Shown here: in pieces, positions 38,401 to 48,400 of the stretch
Numbering within the stretch: the first letter of the stretch is position 1
Layout of the letters: every line of letters begins with the position of its first letter
NCBI GenBank assembly: GCA_921293015.1
Contig: OV121088.1
Coordinates: 34,468,010 to 34,532,009, forward strand
Source of the DNA: Phorcus lineatus
Lineage: Eukaryota; Mollusca; Gastropoda; Trochida; Trochidae
DNA length: 64,000 nt
Direction: 5' to 3'
Made by a program: the position numbers and the translations under genes
The notes under the pieces: generated by a model
Databases searched by the model: none
What the model saw: only the letters and a program-made list of their open reading frames with translations
What the model was told of the DNA's origin: nothing

Positions 38401-39212
38401 TTCGATAAAATATGTTGAATGTTTTCTTGAATAAAGATAAAATGTGAAAGTAAAAAAACTGTAAGTTGGCTTGTGTTCGTTATCTAAAAATAACAAGACA
38501 TGATAAAGGCTCTAAAACATTTGTAAAAGAAAGTTTATAATTACGAAGGGCGTCATTTCAATCTAGGCATATTTTCCAACAACCGAAATATTTTCTATCA
38601 CACAAAGACAAAACTGGTGGCAGTGTGACTCATTGTTGGCTCAAGCCTTCAAACCTGCAGAAAATTGATCATTGTTGTTGTAAAGCAAAGAAGTTGCCTC
38701 TAAATAAACAATTGCTGGTTCAATTCAGCTCTTTGGCAGACTGACCTATTTACACTGGACGACCAAGGATTTCACCAGACAACTATCATATGTTCTGAGA
38801 ACTTCTCCTAAGTTACAAGACATGATTTCATTGGTTTAATTAAGTTTTAAGGCAGGCCTACACTTCATTCTCTCGATACAGTGGACACTCTGAAGTCAAA
38901 TTTCAAAATAAAAGATCTAAAACCAATTTTTCAACATTATAGATCAAGAATTTGTCATACAATTACAAAATTTAGATATTTATGAACTTTTGAACAGTAG
39001 AAAATAACATTTGTTAACAAAAACATAGAGATTTTTGTTGAATCACAAAAGAAAATGATATTTTTAGTTTTAAAATTATGAAATAATCATCGTAGTGTGA
39101 AAATTAACGATTCATCAAAGTAACAGGTGCACTGACATTTTATTATTATTGTTATTAAAAACAATGCTTACCCCTCGATGCCACCAAAATATTCGAAGTC
39201 ATCGCCTGACAT
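26440..39212 (-). CDS. NAGK: N-acetyl-D-glucosamine kinase
   Basis: Ten exons, minus strand, 5' to 3': 39212-39172, 37396-37312, 36824-36726, 36227-36086, 32091-31981, 31565-31453, 29693-29606, 28293-28193, 27298-27220 and 26627-26440. Junction phases agree throughout, giving 348 residues (human enzyme 344). It phosphorylates GlcNAc to GlcNAc-6-phosphate with ATP in the cytosol, for amino-sugar salvage. Visible marks of the BadF/BadG/ROK-type sugar-kinase fold are: N-terminal GGIEGGATHS phosphate loop (10-19), STNHW (38-42), GLSLSGGD (76-83), the probable catalytic base Asp111 in VGSDTFG, the AGTGSN loop (129-134), [11 protein letters not shown] after it, VGSVWKSW near 275 and a C-terminal [10 protein letters not shown] motif. 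Each matches the human protein closely. The donor of exon 2 (TGG/GTTTGA) is weak. Introns, especially 4 (36085-32092), are loaded with MITEs. Confidence 0.95.
27980..28148. mobile_element. MITE with CTAGTTTTAACTAG ends, in NAGK intron
   Basis: Left end TGTAGTTAAAACTAGATGTA, right end CAGCTAGTTTTAACTAGATTG, interior CGGACTTCGGGACGTATT. About 170 bp, i.e. the 90-bp form at 11943 plus about 80 extra bases (GATTCGAAGAGCTGGGCC and on). Lies between NAGK exons 9 and 8. Confidence 0.75.
28319..28785. mobile_element. TTAA-type MITE copy (family A) in NAGK intron
   Basis: Begins ATTAAAGAGCCACTTCATTA and ends CACTGAGTGGGCGCTTTAAG, i.e. diverged AGAGCCACTCCGTGA terminal repeats flanked by TTAA on both sides. 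It carries the shared core (CCAAAATTACGTTTGACTAT, then CACTGTCCAGTTTTGATC). Same family as 37640, 44577 and 59979. Confidence 0.75.
28803..29267. mobile_element. hAT-like MITE with CAGGGCTCCAGATAA ends
   Basis: Terminal inverted repeats CAGGGCTCCAGATAA at 28803 and TTATCTGGAGCCCTG ending 29267. Both sides are flanked by CATCAG (28797-28802 and 29268-29273). About 465 bp, no coding capacity. CAGGG termini are typical of hAT-type non-autonomous elements, though a 6-bp repeat is shorter than the usual 8. Lies in a NAGK intron, immediately next to the element ending at 28785. Confidence 0.75.
29836..30012. repeat. Foldback element in NAGK intron
   Basis: Arms at about 29836-29880 (GGATAAAGACGACTTTCATG, then AGGCAACTTCTTT) and about 29968-30012 (AAAGAAGTTGCTTATCCAT, then CGTCTTCATCC). 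Loop about 90 bp. A similar foldback with the ACAACTTCTTTGTT theme lies at 51735-51860. Confidence 0.7.
30285..30636. repeat. Two-unit tandem repeat (~150 bp each) with GC-rich tail
   Basis: GCTAAGCTTTACGAGA occurs at about 30287 and 30437. Each copy continues through ACAAAGTGGTCAAAGTGTC, GTCGACTGGCGTCT and CCATTGAAGGC. The second copy is followed by GGACGGACGCACAGAAG and CCACGTTGCGGCGGGGGACA then ATAAA. The plus-sense tail resembles the end of a dispersed element rather than a simple satellite. In a NAGK intron. Confidence 0.75.
30937..31289. mobile_element. hAT-like MITE with CAGGGCTGCCTAC ends
   Basis: Left CAGAATTGCCTACCTTCCTT, right TAGGCAGCCCTG. It is the inverted counterpart of the element at 47941-48286: shared interior includes GTGTACAATTTGCA, AATTGAACTTT and TAAAAGAAAAAATTACATTT-like blocks. 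About 350 bp, non-coding. Lies in a NAGK intron. Confidence 0.75.
32218..32790. mobile_element. ATCGATA/TATCGT-rich repeat element
   Basis: Dense occurrences of ATCGATG, TATCGTCTC, ATCACGATAC and GTATCG (for example GATTCATCGATAGTATCGAT at about 32230, ATATCGTCTCGCC at about 32721 and 32755). It starts AGTGGTGTAATGATTCATCG, like hAT-type elements with a 'GGTGTAA(C/T)GATTCATCGATA' start; that family link is from memory. In NAGK intron 4. Confidence 0.55.
32807..35383. mobile_element. Candidate 2.6-kb non-autonomous DNA transposon
   Basis: The left end reads AATTGACCATTTTCCAGTTT with GTTTAGAGT following. The right end is its reverse complement, AAACTGGAAAATGGTCAATT, with ACTCTAAAC just inside. 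The repeats are about 2.58 kb apart and contain no open frame longer than about 100 codons, so any element is internally deleted or decayed. No clear target duplication. Lies in NAGK intron 4. Confidence 0.5.
36290..36530 (+). repeat. Dispersed repeat with CCTTGCCCAAGGACACAACA core
   Basis: Contains AACAGCTGGGTGGACTGAGT at about 36433 and AAGTGCCTTGCCCAAGGACA at about 36467. I recall this 'gtggactgag...ccttgcccaaggacacaac' module as a conserved core shared by short dispersed elements in marine invertebrate genomes; this is recognition, not a search. In NAGK intron 3, only about 60 bp from exon 4. Confidence 0.4.
37640..38016. mobile_element. TTAA-type MITE copy (family A) in NAGK intron 1
   Basis: Right end CAACTCACGGAGTGGCTCTTTAAG is intact. 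The left end is diverged or truncated (alignment to other copies begins near GACATATAAATGACAAATAC). It carries AAAATTACGTTTGACTATT and CACTGTCCGGTTTTCGATCA. A long minus-strand open frame across 37306-37764 is mostly this element and intron. Confidence 0.75.
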
Positions 39213-39539
39213 GTTTGCCGAAGGGCTGCTATCTAATGTCACTATTCAATGAACACCCCTGTTGCAGACGAATCTTGGCACGTCGCTTTTTTACATAGCC
39301 TCAGCGAGAAGTTTGAGCGACGCGTAATTATCGGCTAGTAGACATTGGTTTGTAGCGTTAAGCGCGCGCTTGAGAATTGATGCAACCTGGTTCATGGAGC
39401 TCGTTCCGCTTGCTCTACACTCACTGTAGCGCAATCTGAACGAGATCCAAGGAGCAGGTTGAATTTGATGCTCTTTCAGACATAAGAAATATTAAATCAG
39501 GATATGAAAAGCGGGATAAAAATGCAATATATATATTAA
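39213..39539. promoter_or_regulatory. Shared upstream region between NAGK (-) and GPCR (+)
   Basis: About 330 bp separates the NAGK start codon from the first ATG of the divergent GPCR. It is richer in CpG than its surroundings (GCACGTCGC, GAGCGACGCG, GTTAAGCGCGCGC), as expected for a promoter. No TATA box or specific factor site can be claimed. Confidence 0.35.
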
Positions 39540-40808
39540 ATGCAGGAAAACAAAACGAAGACAAAAAGGACCGATTCAGCGATGACCTCTGAGCTGGCAG
39601 ATAAAACAACGAGTGGTTACGATGCTCAAACGCTTAAGTTTGATTCTATCAATACAACTTCAACAAAGAATGACAATTTGACTGAAAACTCTACAAGTAT
39701 CCTTGATTCAACAGAGCGTGAGGGATCTATGACACTAGGGCCAGCATCCAATGATACAAACATGGTCGAGAACACTGTTGCCAATAAGAGTGATAAAGAG
39801 GATATGACAAAAAAACTGTCATGGGTGTCACCTTTCTTAATTATCCTGATGGGTACAGTCTGTTTGGTGCTGAACATTCTTAACATCGTTACCTACATCC
39901 ATCGGAAGACGCCATCAGTGGCGTACATCATCAGACTGAGCGCTGTGGACATTGTGGACTGTCTTGTGTTTGTTTCGATGGTTGTGATCAACTTTGTGGT
40001 GATCAACATCAACACCTACAGCTTGGTCCTCTTCATATTTTTCAACAGCTGAGCCGGACTTTGAATACTCTCATTTCAGCTCAATTCTTCGTCATTTACA
40101 AAATATGGAAAACCAAAAATCTTTTTAAAAAATATCCCAAAACCATTGCAGGTATCGTTTCCCTCTTTCTGATGGTTCTCGTTGTCCTCCAGGCGTCACT
40201 TCATGGGTCATCACTTTCATCTTCAAGTTTGTGTCAAAACATTGTTCAAGAAAACGCAAACACACCCATAATTGACGCATCAATTCTGAACAAGACCCTC
40301 AACCAAAACACAGAGAAAGTAGAGTCAGCACTGGAGATGATTGCTCCAATAGTCACATCAACATCAGAAGGAATTAATGTATTCTTCGCCATCGTCATCT
40401 TCATCAACGTGATTTACCCTTACTTACAGTACCTTGCCATCGCAGTGTTCAACATAGCAGCCTTAGTGTCCTTGAAGAAACATGCTCAAGAAAGCAAACG
40501 TCTCAACATATCCTCGACTACGAGGGACATTGATCAGTGCCCAGGACAGAAAGCAGTCCATTATTCTTTTGACCGTGACGACTGTCTACCTTCTGTTGTC
40601 TCTGCCCCAAGCACTAATACTGTCTATCAACATCCAGTTCTCTAAGGATGACACGGCCTGCACGAGCGCCGTTTTCGTCAGATTCGCTGCAGTTGCCGGA
40701 TTTGCCGTCAGTTTCTCGGACTTTGTCGTCTTTCTCGTGATGAGCAAGAGCTTCCGTGAAAGGCTATTGGCGCTTTTTGTTTGCTGTGCAAGAAGTGAGC
40801 CCGTTTAA
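39540..40808 (+). pseudogene. Divergent rhodopsin-like GPCR, intronless, two frameshifts
   Basis: A single uninterrupted exon of about 420 codons encodes a seven-helix receptor only if the frame changes twice. Frame 1 (39540-40052) gives a ~98-residue N-terminus with several N-x-S/T sites, TM1 (PFLIILMGTVCLVLNILNIV) and TM2 (RLSAVDIVDCLVFV). The frame changes by one base near a T5 run at 40038-40042. Frame 2 (about 40040-40560) gives 'FQQLSRTLNTLISA', TM4, a long loop with N-x-T sites and TM5. The first frame returns near 40490-40560 and gives TM6 (LTVTTVYLLLSLPQALIL) and TM7 to the stop at 40806-40808. The E/DRY arginine is replaced (QFF), CWxP reads LSLP and NPxxY reads SDFVVF. Probably a pseudogene of an orphan invertebrate peptide-receptor-like family; two sequencing indels in a live gene is the alternative. 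Confidence 0.7.
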
Positions 40809-43800
40809 ATTGATAGAAAACCACTGAAATAGATTCAGCATATAGATTTCAATACTAAACACGAAGGTCGTATGAAATATTTTGAACCCTCTGATGCGAA
40901 AGACACAATACTACTGCCATCCAATGACTCAGAGGGTTCTGCTGACAAGTTTTACTTTTGATTTGGATATGAACTCACTCATCCGTAAATAACAGTTGCG
41001 CAATGAAATCGATGGACACCAATTAGTAACTAGGAATAAGCAATTGGCTCGACTCAATTTCTGGCTCATCTGAATGGAAAGTTTGATAAACCTTCAGGGG
41101 AGGGAACTAGGGAAACCTTTTCTCATACAACAAGGTAAAATATGACACATCGAGAAATGGTATTCTCATCAGATAAGCACATTAATTACTAGCACGTTGA
41201 ATATATTGCTGTAGAATAAATATATAATGTCATTACAAATTGTTTGTTATATTTTCGAAGGTGACACTCTTCATTTATCGCTTAAATTACCCCTCCCCCC
41301 TCCTTTTCCCCTTTTCATCTCAATTTTGAGGACACAAAATTCCTTTCATTAGCTGAACTTGATAACAGTTAGTCATATTTTTCAGAGCATTACATCCGAT
41401 TAAAATCGATGGTTCAGTTGCATCAAAAAAGTGTTTAAAGTCTGCCTATTGATTCCACAAAATACTTTTATTTTCTTATAAACCAAATGTTTCTTGAATT
41501 TATAACAAAATATACGTCTAATGTACAAGGATATATAGTAAATTATGCTAATCAGGTGACATCATATGGTTCTTCCTTGTTGGTCTTCTGATTGACACAA
41601 TCACTCTCTTATGAGTTTACCCCTTGAGCAATATTCCGTTCCGTTTATAAAGATATATTTGATTTGCATGAGAAATCACTCGCGTTTTGCAGGTTTGTGT
41701 TCCAGATCAAAACATCAAGTAACATATACTGCCTCTCCTAAAGAACCCTTAATTATCTGCTTCACGTGGTTTTACCTCAGCGGCAAGTGATTTAAACAGA
41801 CGTCTCAAATAATATGAGAAAGCTTTTAAGGTCTTCTTATAGGTTTTTAGATTGTTTCTGGCCATATTTTAGGTACAGTACTTCATTTGATTTAAGACTC
41901 TATTACCAAGACGAGTTTGTTGCACACTGAAATGAACGCAAAAAATGACTATTAATTGTCTCCTGTATTCCAATCAAAAGAAATAAGGTTTATGGAAAAT
42001 GTTTTTAGGGTCAATAATTATGTATGTATATACTATATATACTACTATATATTATGTATATGATATATAGTATATATAGTATATATCCCAAGGGAAGCAC
42101 ATATCAAGCCTGGAAGGCTCATTGCTTATCGGTCAAGCGTTGTTGCCAAGTTTGAAGTGTTCATAAAATTATTCAAGTTCAAGTCGGGTTCAGGGTCAAA
42201 ATGTTAAAATATACTTACGTTTTCTGATTATTGAAAAGTAAATTTTTTCAAAGATGACTGAAAAACCGCGTATACCAATTTGCTCCCCACTCCTCAAACC
42301 TAGGTTCCTAAATGTTAAGCTACCGAATCCAAAGAAATTATATTACTTGTAAAATCAAATTTACTAACATCTCCAAGTATAATTTCCGTACTCGACCGAT
42401 AATTCAAGGACATTAACGATATATTTCCCCAAGTGGGACGATAGCCTATATGTTCCTCTTGTTTTGACCGACAAGTTTATGTTTTTACCGGTCATCACCG
42501 CTGTTGCCGCGTTTATTTCGTGATAAAACTGCGATTTCTTATAATCATTGAATTTTTAACTCAATAATATAACTTGTAACTTGAATTCTTCATATAAAAT
42601 ATTAAATTACAATTATTATTTGTATTTTGTTAACGTTCATATACTTCTTTGGTCAGGTTCTGTATATTTTTATGGCACTTTCCAAATCAATATTTTAAAC
42701 AAATATATAGCAACAGAGTGCGCTTTTCATATTACAACACATGTGTACTAGTCGATAACTCAACGTTCGCGAACGGCTCGCGGAGGCTATGTGAATAGCG
42801 ACAACCCGAATCTCAACACGCACCTACTTTTAGGTTCAACTTATCTTAATACTTTAACGTAACAAAATATTTCTCCTTTTGAAAAAAACCCTCAATAATT
42901 ACTGATTTTCTTACAAAAATATGAATGGTAAAAAAGAAGTATTATCATTATTTCATTTGGATGTTTTAGAACATAAGATTTTTAATGATGAATTGCCCTA
43001 ACAGTAGTTGTAGACAAGTACTGAAATGAGGAGGTAACTCAAACAACTTCTGTATCAGCTGTGCTTGATTAATACAAGCGGCGTTTATACATTGTGACCG
43101 GCGGATGCTCCTTTTGCAACAGTTTCACGACCTACCAATTCAGTCTACATACATTTGAAGACGATGACGTCATCGTTCCTCTGACTAGTTTAATACATCG
43201 TGTCATCAATATGAACGTTTTTAGATCATTCAGAAATTTAAATAATAATTTTATCATCGTGTGAAGCATTTTAAAAACAATATCCGGACAAAAATATAAT
43301 CTCAATAAAAAATACAATTTATATGCTCTACGTTACGCAGATTTTGTTCAGTATACATTTATCATTATATGCTTGCTATGTGATTGACCAAAGAAATATC
43401 GTATAAATCGATTAGTTTAGTTTAGTTGAATGTCACAATACTTATAAAGTGACAGAGTATGTTTTCTGATTTTTTATGTGGCGTAACTAAGATTCAAAAT
43501 ACAAAATGATACCTGATTTAATTTCAAATCGCCCCTCTTCCCTTGCATCTTTATCTCTATAAAGTCAAAATTATGACAGTTTCTTGATTTCATGATTAAT
43601 AAAAACGTAAAGATATTTAAATGTTAGAAAAGTCGAAATTCTGGTTCCATTTTTTCATGCATACTATAGTTAAATGGCCTACATACTATATGGCCCTTTA
43701 AAGTTTTTCATCCGTTTCCATAAGACTATCGCAAACGCTTTTTCTTAAGGACGTCATTTGGTCTGTCGCCCTACATCAATGCATCTTTGACAAGTGGAAG

Positions 43801-43849
43801 CAGAGTCGACAGGTATGACAACAAATCTTTGACTATGACATGTAACGTC
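40809..43849. other. Non-coding; one TA-rich imperfect palindrome
   Basis: No gene recognised. An alternating purine-pyrimidine TA-rich stretch at about 42020-42088 (TATATACTATATATACTACT ... GATATATAGTATATATAGT) can fold back on itself. A GCATCTTTATCTC motif near 43545 is a fragment of the family A MITE. Confidence 0.4.
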
Positions 43850-44312
<463 letters not shown>

Positions 44313-44576
44313 ATTGACATTCATCCCGAAATACCAATATAAATTTACTTAAGTTATCTTCAATGAAACTTGGGGTCTTCACATACAGAAACTACAAGTT
44401 ACTGATCAGTTTTGGTAAGTAACGTTAAATATTCAATATAACAATATCCTGTCCTTCAGCCTTTTAAAATATGCAGAGCTCCTCATAATTAATACTGTTC
44501 TCAATCAGGCCAAATGCCTATAACTATAAATACGTTACTTACCTAAAGGCAATTGTGTTTTAGATTATATTTCCCA

Positions 44577-45203
44577 TATATAAAGAGCCACTCCGTGAGT
44601 TGTTGGAGTCATATCTGCCAAACTTAATCAATGGTGTCATTTGATCGCCAAGTATTGACTGTTACCACAGGGGCGTAGGAGCGAATTTGAAAGTTGGGGG
44701 GCTTGAATTGAAATTTTGTAACCAAAAAAAAAAAAGAAAAAAGGAAACTTGCTGTCTGCTTATCTCATCTTATCATCAATTAGGACATAATGTTTTAGTT
44801 CTACCCTCACTGTTTTGTAACAATACTAGACCAGTTACTGGGAAATATGTAATAGAAAGGGGAAAATAGTCATTTTGAAAAAAAAAAAAAATTTCGAAAA
44901 ATGCCCCCTTGTTCCTACGCCCCTGTACCAAAAAGACTCAAACAAGTACTCAAACTAAATGATCGAGTAAACAGTAGCAACATTTGACTGTCAAAAACCG
45001 CGTAAACACTACCAGTCAATATTTTTCGGGTTTTCGATCACAAATCAAGACTTAAACCTCTTTTTAGTCACTATTTTGAACTAATAAGCACTAAATTACT
45101 GATTTTCCAGAAAGAACCATTACTTCTCGATAAAGTTGCACCAGTTATAAAGTTCGATATATCTGACTCCAAAAACATGCTCTGTGGCCCTTTAAGATTA
45201 ATT
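44577..45203. mobile_element. TTAA-type MITE copy (family A) interrupted by another MITE
   Basis: Left end ATAAAGAGCCACTCCGTGAG, right end CATGCTCTGTGGCCCTTTAAG. The left part carries TCAATGGTGTCATTTGATCG and GACTGTTACCA, the right part resumes TACCAAAAAGACTC and carries GGGTTTTCGATCACAAATC. The break between them is the insertion at 44671-44925. Confidence 0.7.
44669..44926. mobile_element. Nested hAT-like MITE, CAGGGGCGTAGGA ends
   Basis: Terminal inverted repeats CAGGGGCGTAGGAGC and GTTCCTACGCCCCTG. It is flanked by TTACCA on the left and TACCA on the right, which rejoin to the uninterrupted CTGTTACCAAAAAG of sister copies (seen as the reverse complement near 37925). About 255 bp, with two poly-A-rich stretches inside. 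Confidence 0.75.
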
Positions 45204-45444
45204 TTACTAATTAACTGTGGGTCTGAACATGTTCAACAATTTATGTGAATGCGTTTCTGTCTAACAGTTAACCGGATGTAAAGAATTCGTCAGAACATAA
45301 TCAAAATTTGTCTAAGTTACTGCCTCATATCGAGACATTTATGATAGCGATCAATACAGTAAATGAGCCTTGTTTCAAGAAAGTAGTGCGCCGGTGGTGC
45401 CGTTTTCGGTGGCATACGCTGTGTAGTCCAATATGCTCCAAAAC

Positions 45445-45487
45445 AAGCACAGCCGTAGGGGGCGTGGTTTCGTAAATTTTTGTAAAC
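45445..45487 (+). promoter_or_regulatory. WDR91 proximal promoter/leader, GC-box-like site
   Basis: GTAGGGGGCGTGGTTTCG at about 45455-45472, only about 15-30 bp before the start codon, resembles a GC box/KLF-Sp site. The start codon context AACATGG is good. No TATA box seen. Weak, position-based call. Confidence 0.3.
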
Positions 45488-48400
45488 ATGGCGGCTGCTG
45501 CAGGCAGAATAGACGAGCTAGTCAAAGATTATTTGTTATTTCGGGGCTTGACATCCACTCTCAGATCTCTCGATAACGAATTAAAAAATGACAGAGAAAA
45601 AGGGCTTCGGGTAAAGTATTTTTGCAATAATTTCCCGTTTTCTTACTCAAGCAACACGACGAGTTGAGTGACAGAGGATAAATATTAAGCTGTCTGCTAT
45701 TCTACAGTTCTAGTGTCTAGTGCCTGATTAAATTCAATTGACAAGGAACCCCTCCTAACGATTGTGATCAATACGGCCATGTCTTTTTTTTAAGAAACTC
45801 AAATCAATATGGCTTTTGGTCGGACTCTTGGTAAAGGCAAAATACTTGTTTGTCAAATGTCATGTGACTAATAAATTCGCACATGTAAACATCACATTTA
45901 ACTCAAGGTATTCATATCTTGTTACATTTAAATATTGATAGATTCTAACAAAAGATTATTTTCACAATGTTGTTGCAACATGTTCATAGCATTTGTTGGT
46001 AAACGCTATTGTGTGTAAAATAGGTGATCAATCTGTAGCCCAATTGGACAAATATCCAATCTTTTTTGTTATTAATTTTAGGTGGACAAGATTATTGATC
46101 AGTTACAAGGCTGCATCTCCAACTACGACCTAGTCAGTCTTAAAGACTACTGGGTCTATCTTAATCACCGGCTGTTTGCTAGGTTAGAACAGCGCTATAT
46201 GACGAGCGTAAGAAAGCTGGAAGTAGGTCTCCTCAAGCTCTACATCATCAATGCTGCACAGACTAACAAGCCAGACAAAGTCAGCGAGTTCTTTGAAAAG
46301 ATGACACCAGAGCTACAAAATCAACCAGAATTCAGGGATTGGTTTGGTAGGCATATTCTTTCTTATCAGCAATAGAACCAACAAATTGCAGAGAATTATG
46401 GTTTTCTTTGACAAAATGTCACAAAGGAAAGTTTACTTCTGGTCTTATAAAGCTTTAATAAATGATAAAAAATTTTATGAAATTGAAGTGAAATTTTGTT
46501 CAGAACATTGAATATAATGAACCTCTAATCATCCAACCTCACCTTATATCAACTCATCTACTTTACTTCACTTCACCTCACCTCAAATCATTTCAATTCA
46601 ACTAATCTCACATTAACCCAACTCAATTCACGACACCACACTACTCCTCAATCGCAACATATCTTACCCCTTACCAACAAACTGCATTCCTTTCCTATCT
46701 ACTACCAAACCCTACCTTACCCCTTCACACCTCACCTTAAATCCCAAATCCAGTCCCAATCCAATCCCACCTAACCCCTCAACACCTCATCTCACCTCAC
46801 CCTACCAAGCCCCACCCAACCCAACCTTATTCTTTCACACACCACCTCACCAACTTGAGAAAGTAAATCATGTTAACTCGGTTGATTCTGATCACCTGTT
46901 TCTATTGCAGCATTTCCATTTGTCGTGAATCCCCAGGACAACCCAACATTCACGATGTACTTCACTAAGCAGTGGCAAGACACTCTTGTCCTGTCTCTCC
47001 ACAACTTCCTCAGCGTCATACTTCAGGCAATGCATATCCTTTACAGCTTAGAAGACTTCTTGAGACTTATTAATGAGACTGCAGTTGCTCACATTGCATC
47101 AATGAAACGTTGTCCACATCATAGGTCATGTAGTCATTAAAATGGTTGAGGCATAGCCCAATTTCTGGCGTCCATAAACTTTCAAATTTCAACTCCCTTT
47201 CCCCCCTATTTACCCAGAAGTGCTGCTTGGGTAGAAGTTTGTACATTAGGTCGTGAGTCAAGCCCCTCCTTATCCCTTGTCATCAGATAATTCAGGTCAT
47301 GAGGTCATAATTCTAAAGCTTATCTCATCTCAATGCAGATCCAGATTATAAGATATGATCATTGGTCAAAAACCCTTTCAATATTCTGCTTATTCAGAGT
47401 ATCTTTTGTGCCTCTCTCTCTTGTTACTGTATGACCATTTTTCAGAGCCATTATGTCACAAGGTACAACCTATTGCTATATTTTTAAAGCTTTAACCCCC
47501 TTCCCCTTAGAAATCACTTAGAACCTGATTTCAACCTGTAGGGGTGAATGGGTTAAGAAAAAATAGATTGATTTAATCCTTGACGACCACACCGGTGCCG
47601 ACCCTGCTTGGCTTCGAGCATGAGTTCAGGAGGATGAAACTGCTTCAGGAAGAGAATGATATGCTACGGAAGAAGGTGATGGCGCTGAGTCACCAGGCGG
47701 AGCTCGAGCAGCAGAAGGAGAAGGAGGCGTCATCCGAACTCAAGACATCCGCCTCAGATCTCATTTATGACTTCTCAGGACTTTCAGAGTAAGTCATTCT
47801 TTGTGTCAGTCTATCACCAAAAAGTTGGTTAAACATAAATGCAAAAATGCCAAGGTACATAATGATTTTTATTTCAAATCATCACATACCTTTATGTAGA
47901 CAGCAGCAGAACTTAAGATAAACAACTTGCTCACCATCAGCAGGGCTGCCACCTTGTGCTAGTAAGGAGTATTTCATACACTTGATAATCTTAAAATATG
48001 ATTGTACACCAATGTTGCAAATTGTACACCTATCTGGAAAAATCACTTATTCATTTCTTAGTAATTTTTTGGGGGTGAAGGAGGGATTAGGTGTTAAAAA
48101 TTCAATTTGAAGTGAATTCTAAGTTGACAAAGTGAGAAAAGGTGTAAGAAATGTCAAACCAGAGCAAGATATGTTTGAACCCATGGTAAAATACTACCTT
48201 CATTCTTTTTAACACATAAAATTTACAAAATATACCAAAGTTACAATACTTCTACATTTTCACCAAATGGAAGGAAGGCAGTTCTGCATCACTTAATTTG
48301 AAAAACTTAAAAAGAGTTGCATAAAGTAACGCTTTTGAAAGTTGGGGCTTGTTAGGTTTGTCATGAGTTGTAAAAACGGTTTGGGGCATTATGGTTGGAG

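Noticed and set aside
47580-47592. Leading 'TTTP' residues of the open frame before WDR91 exon 4
   Set aside because: No AG acceptor precedes them. They are the intron end (GACGACCACAC), and the homologous protein sequence starts at the proline.
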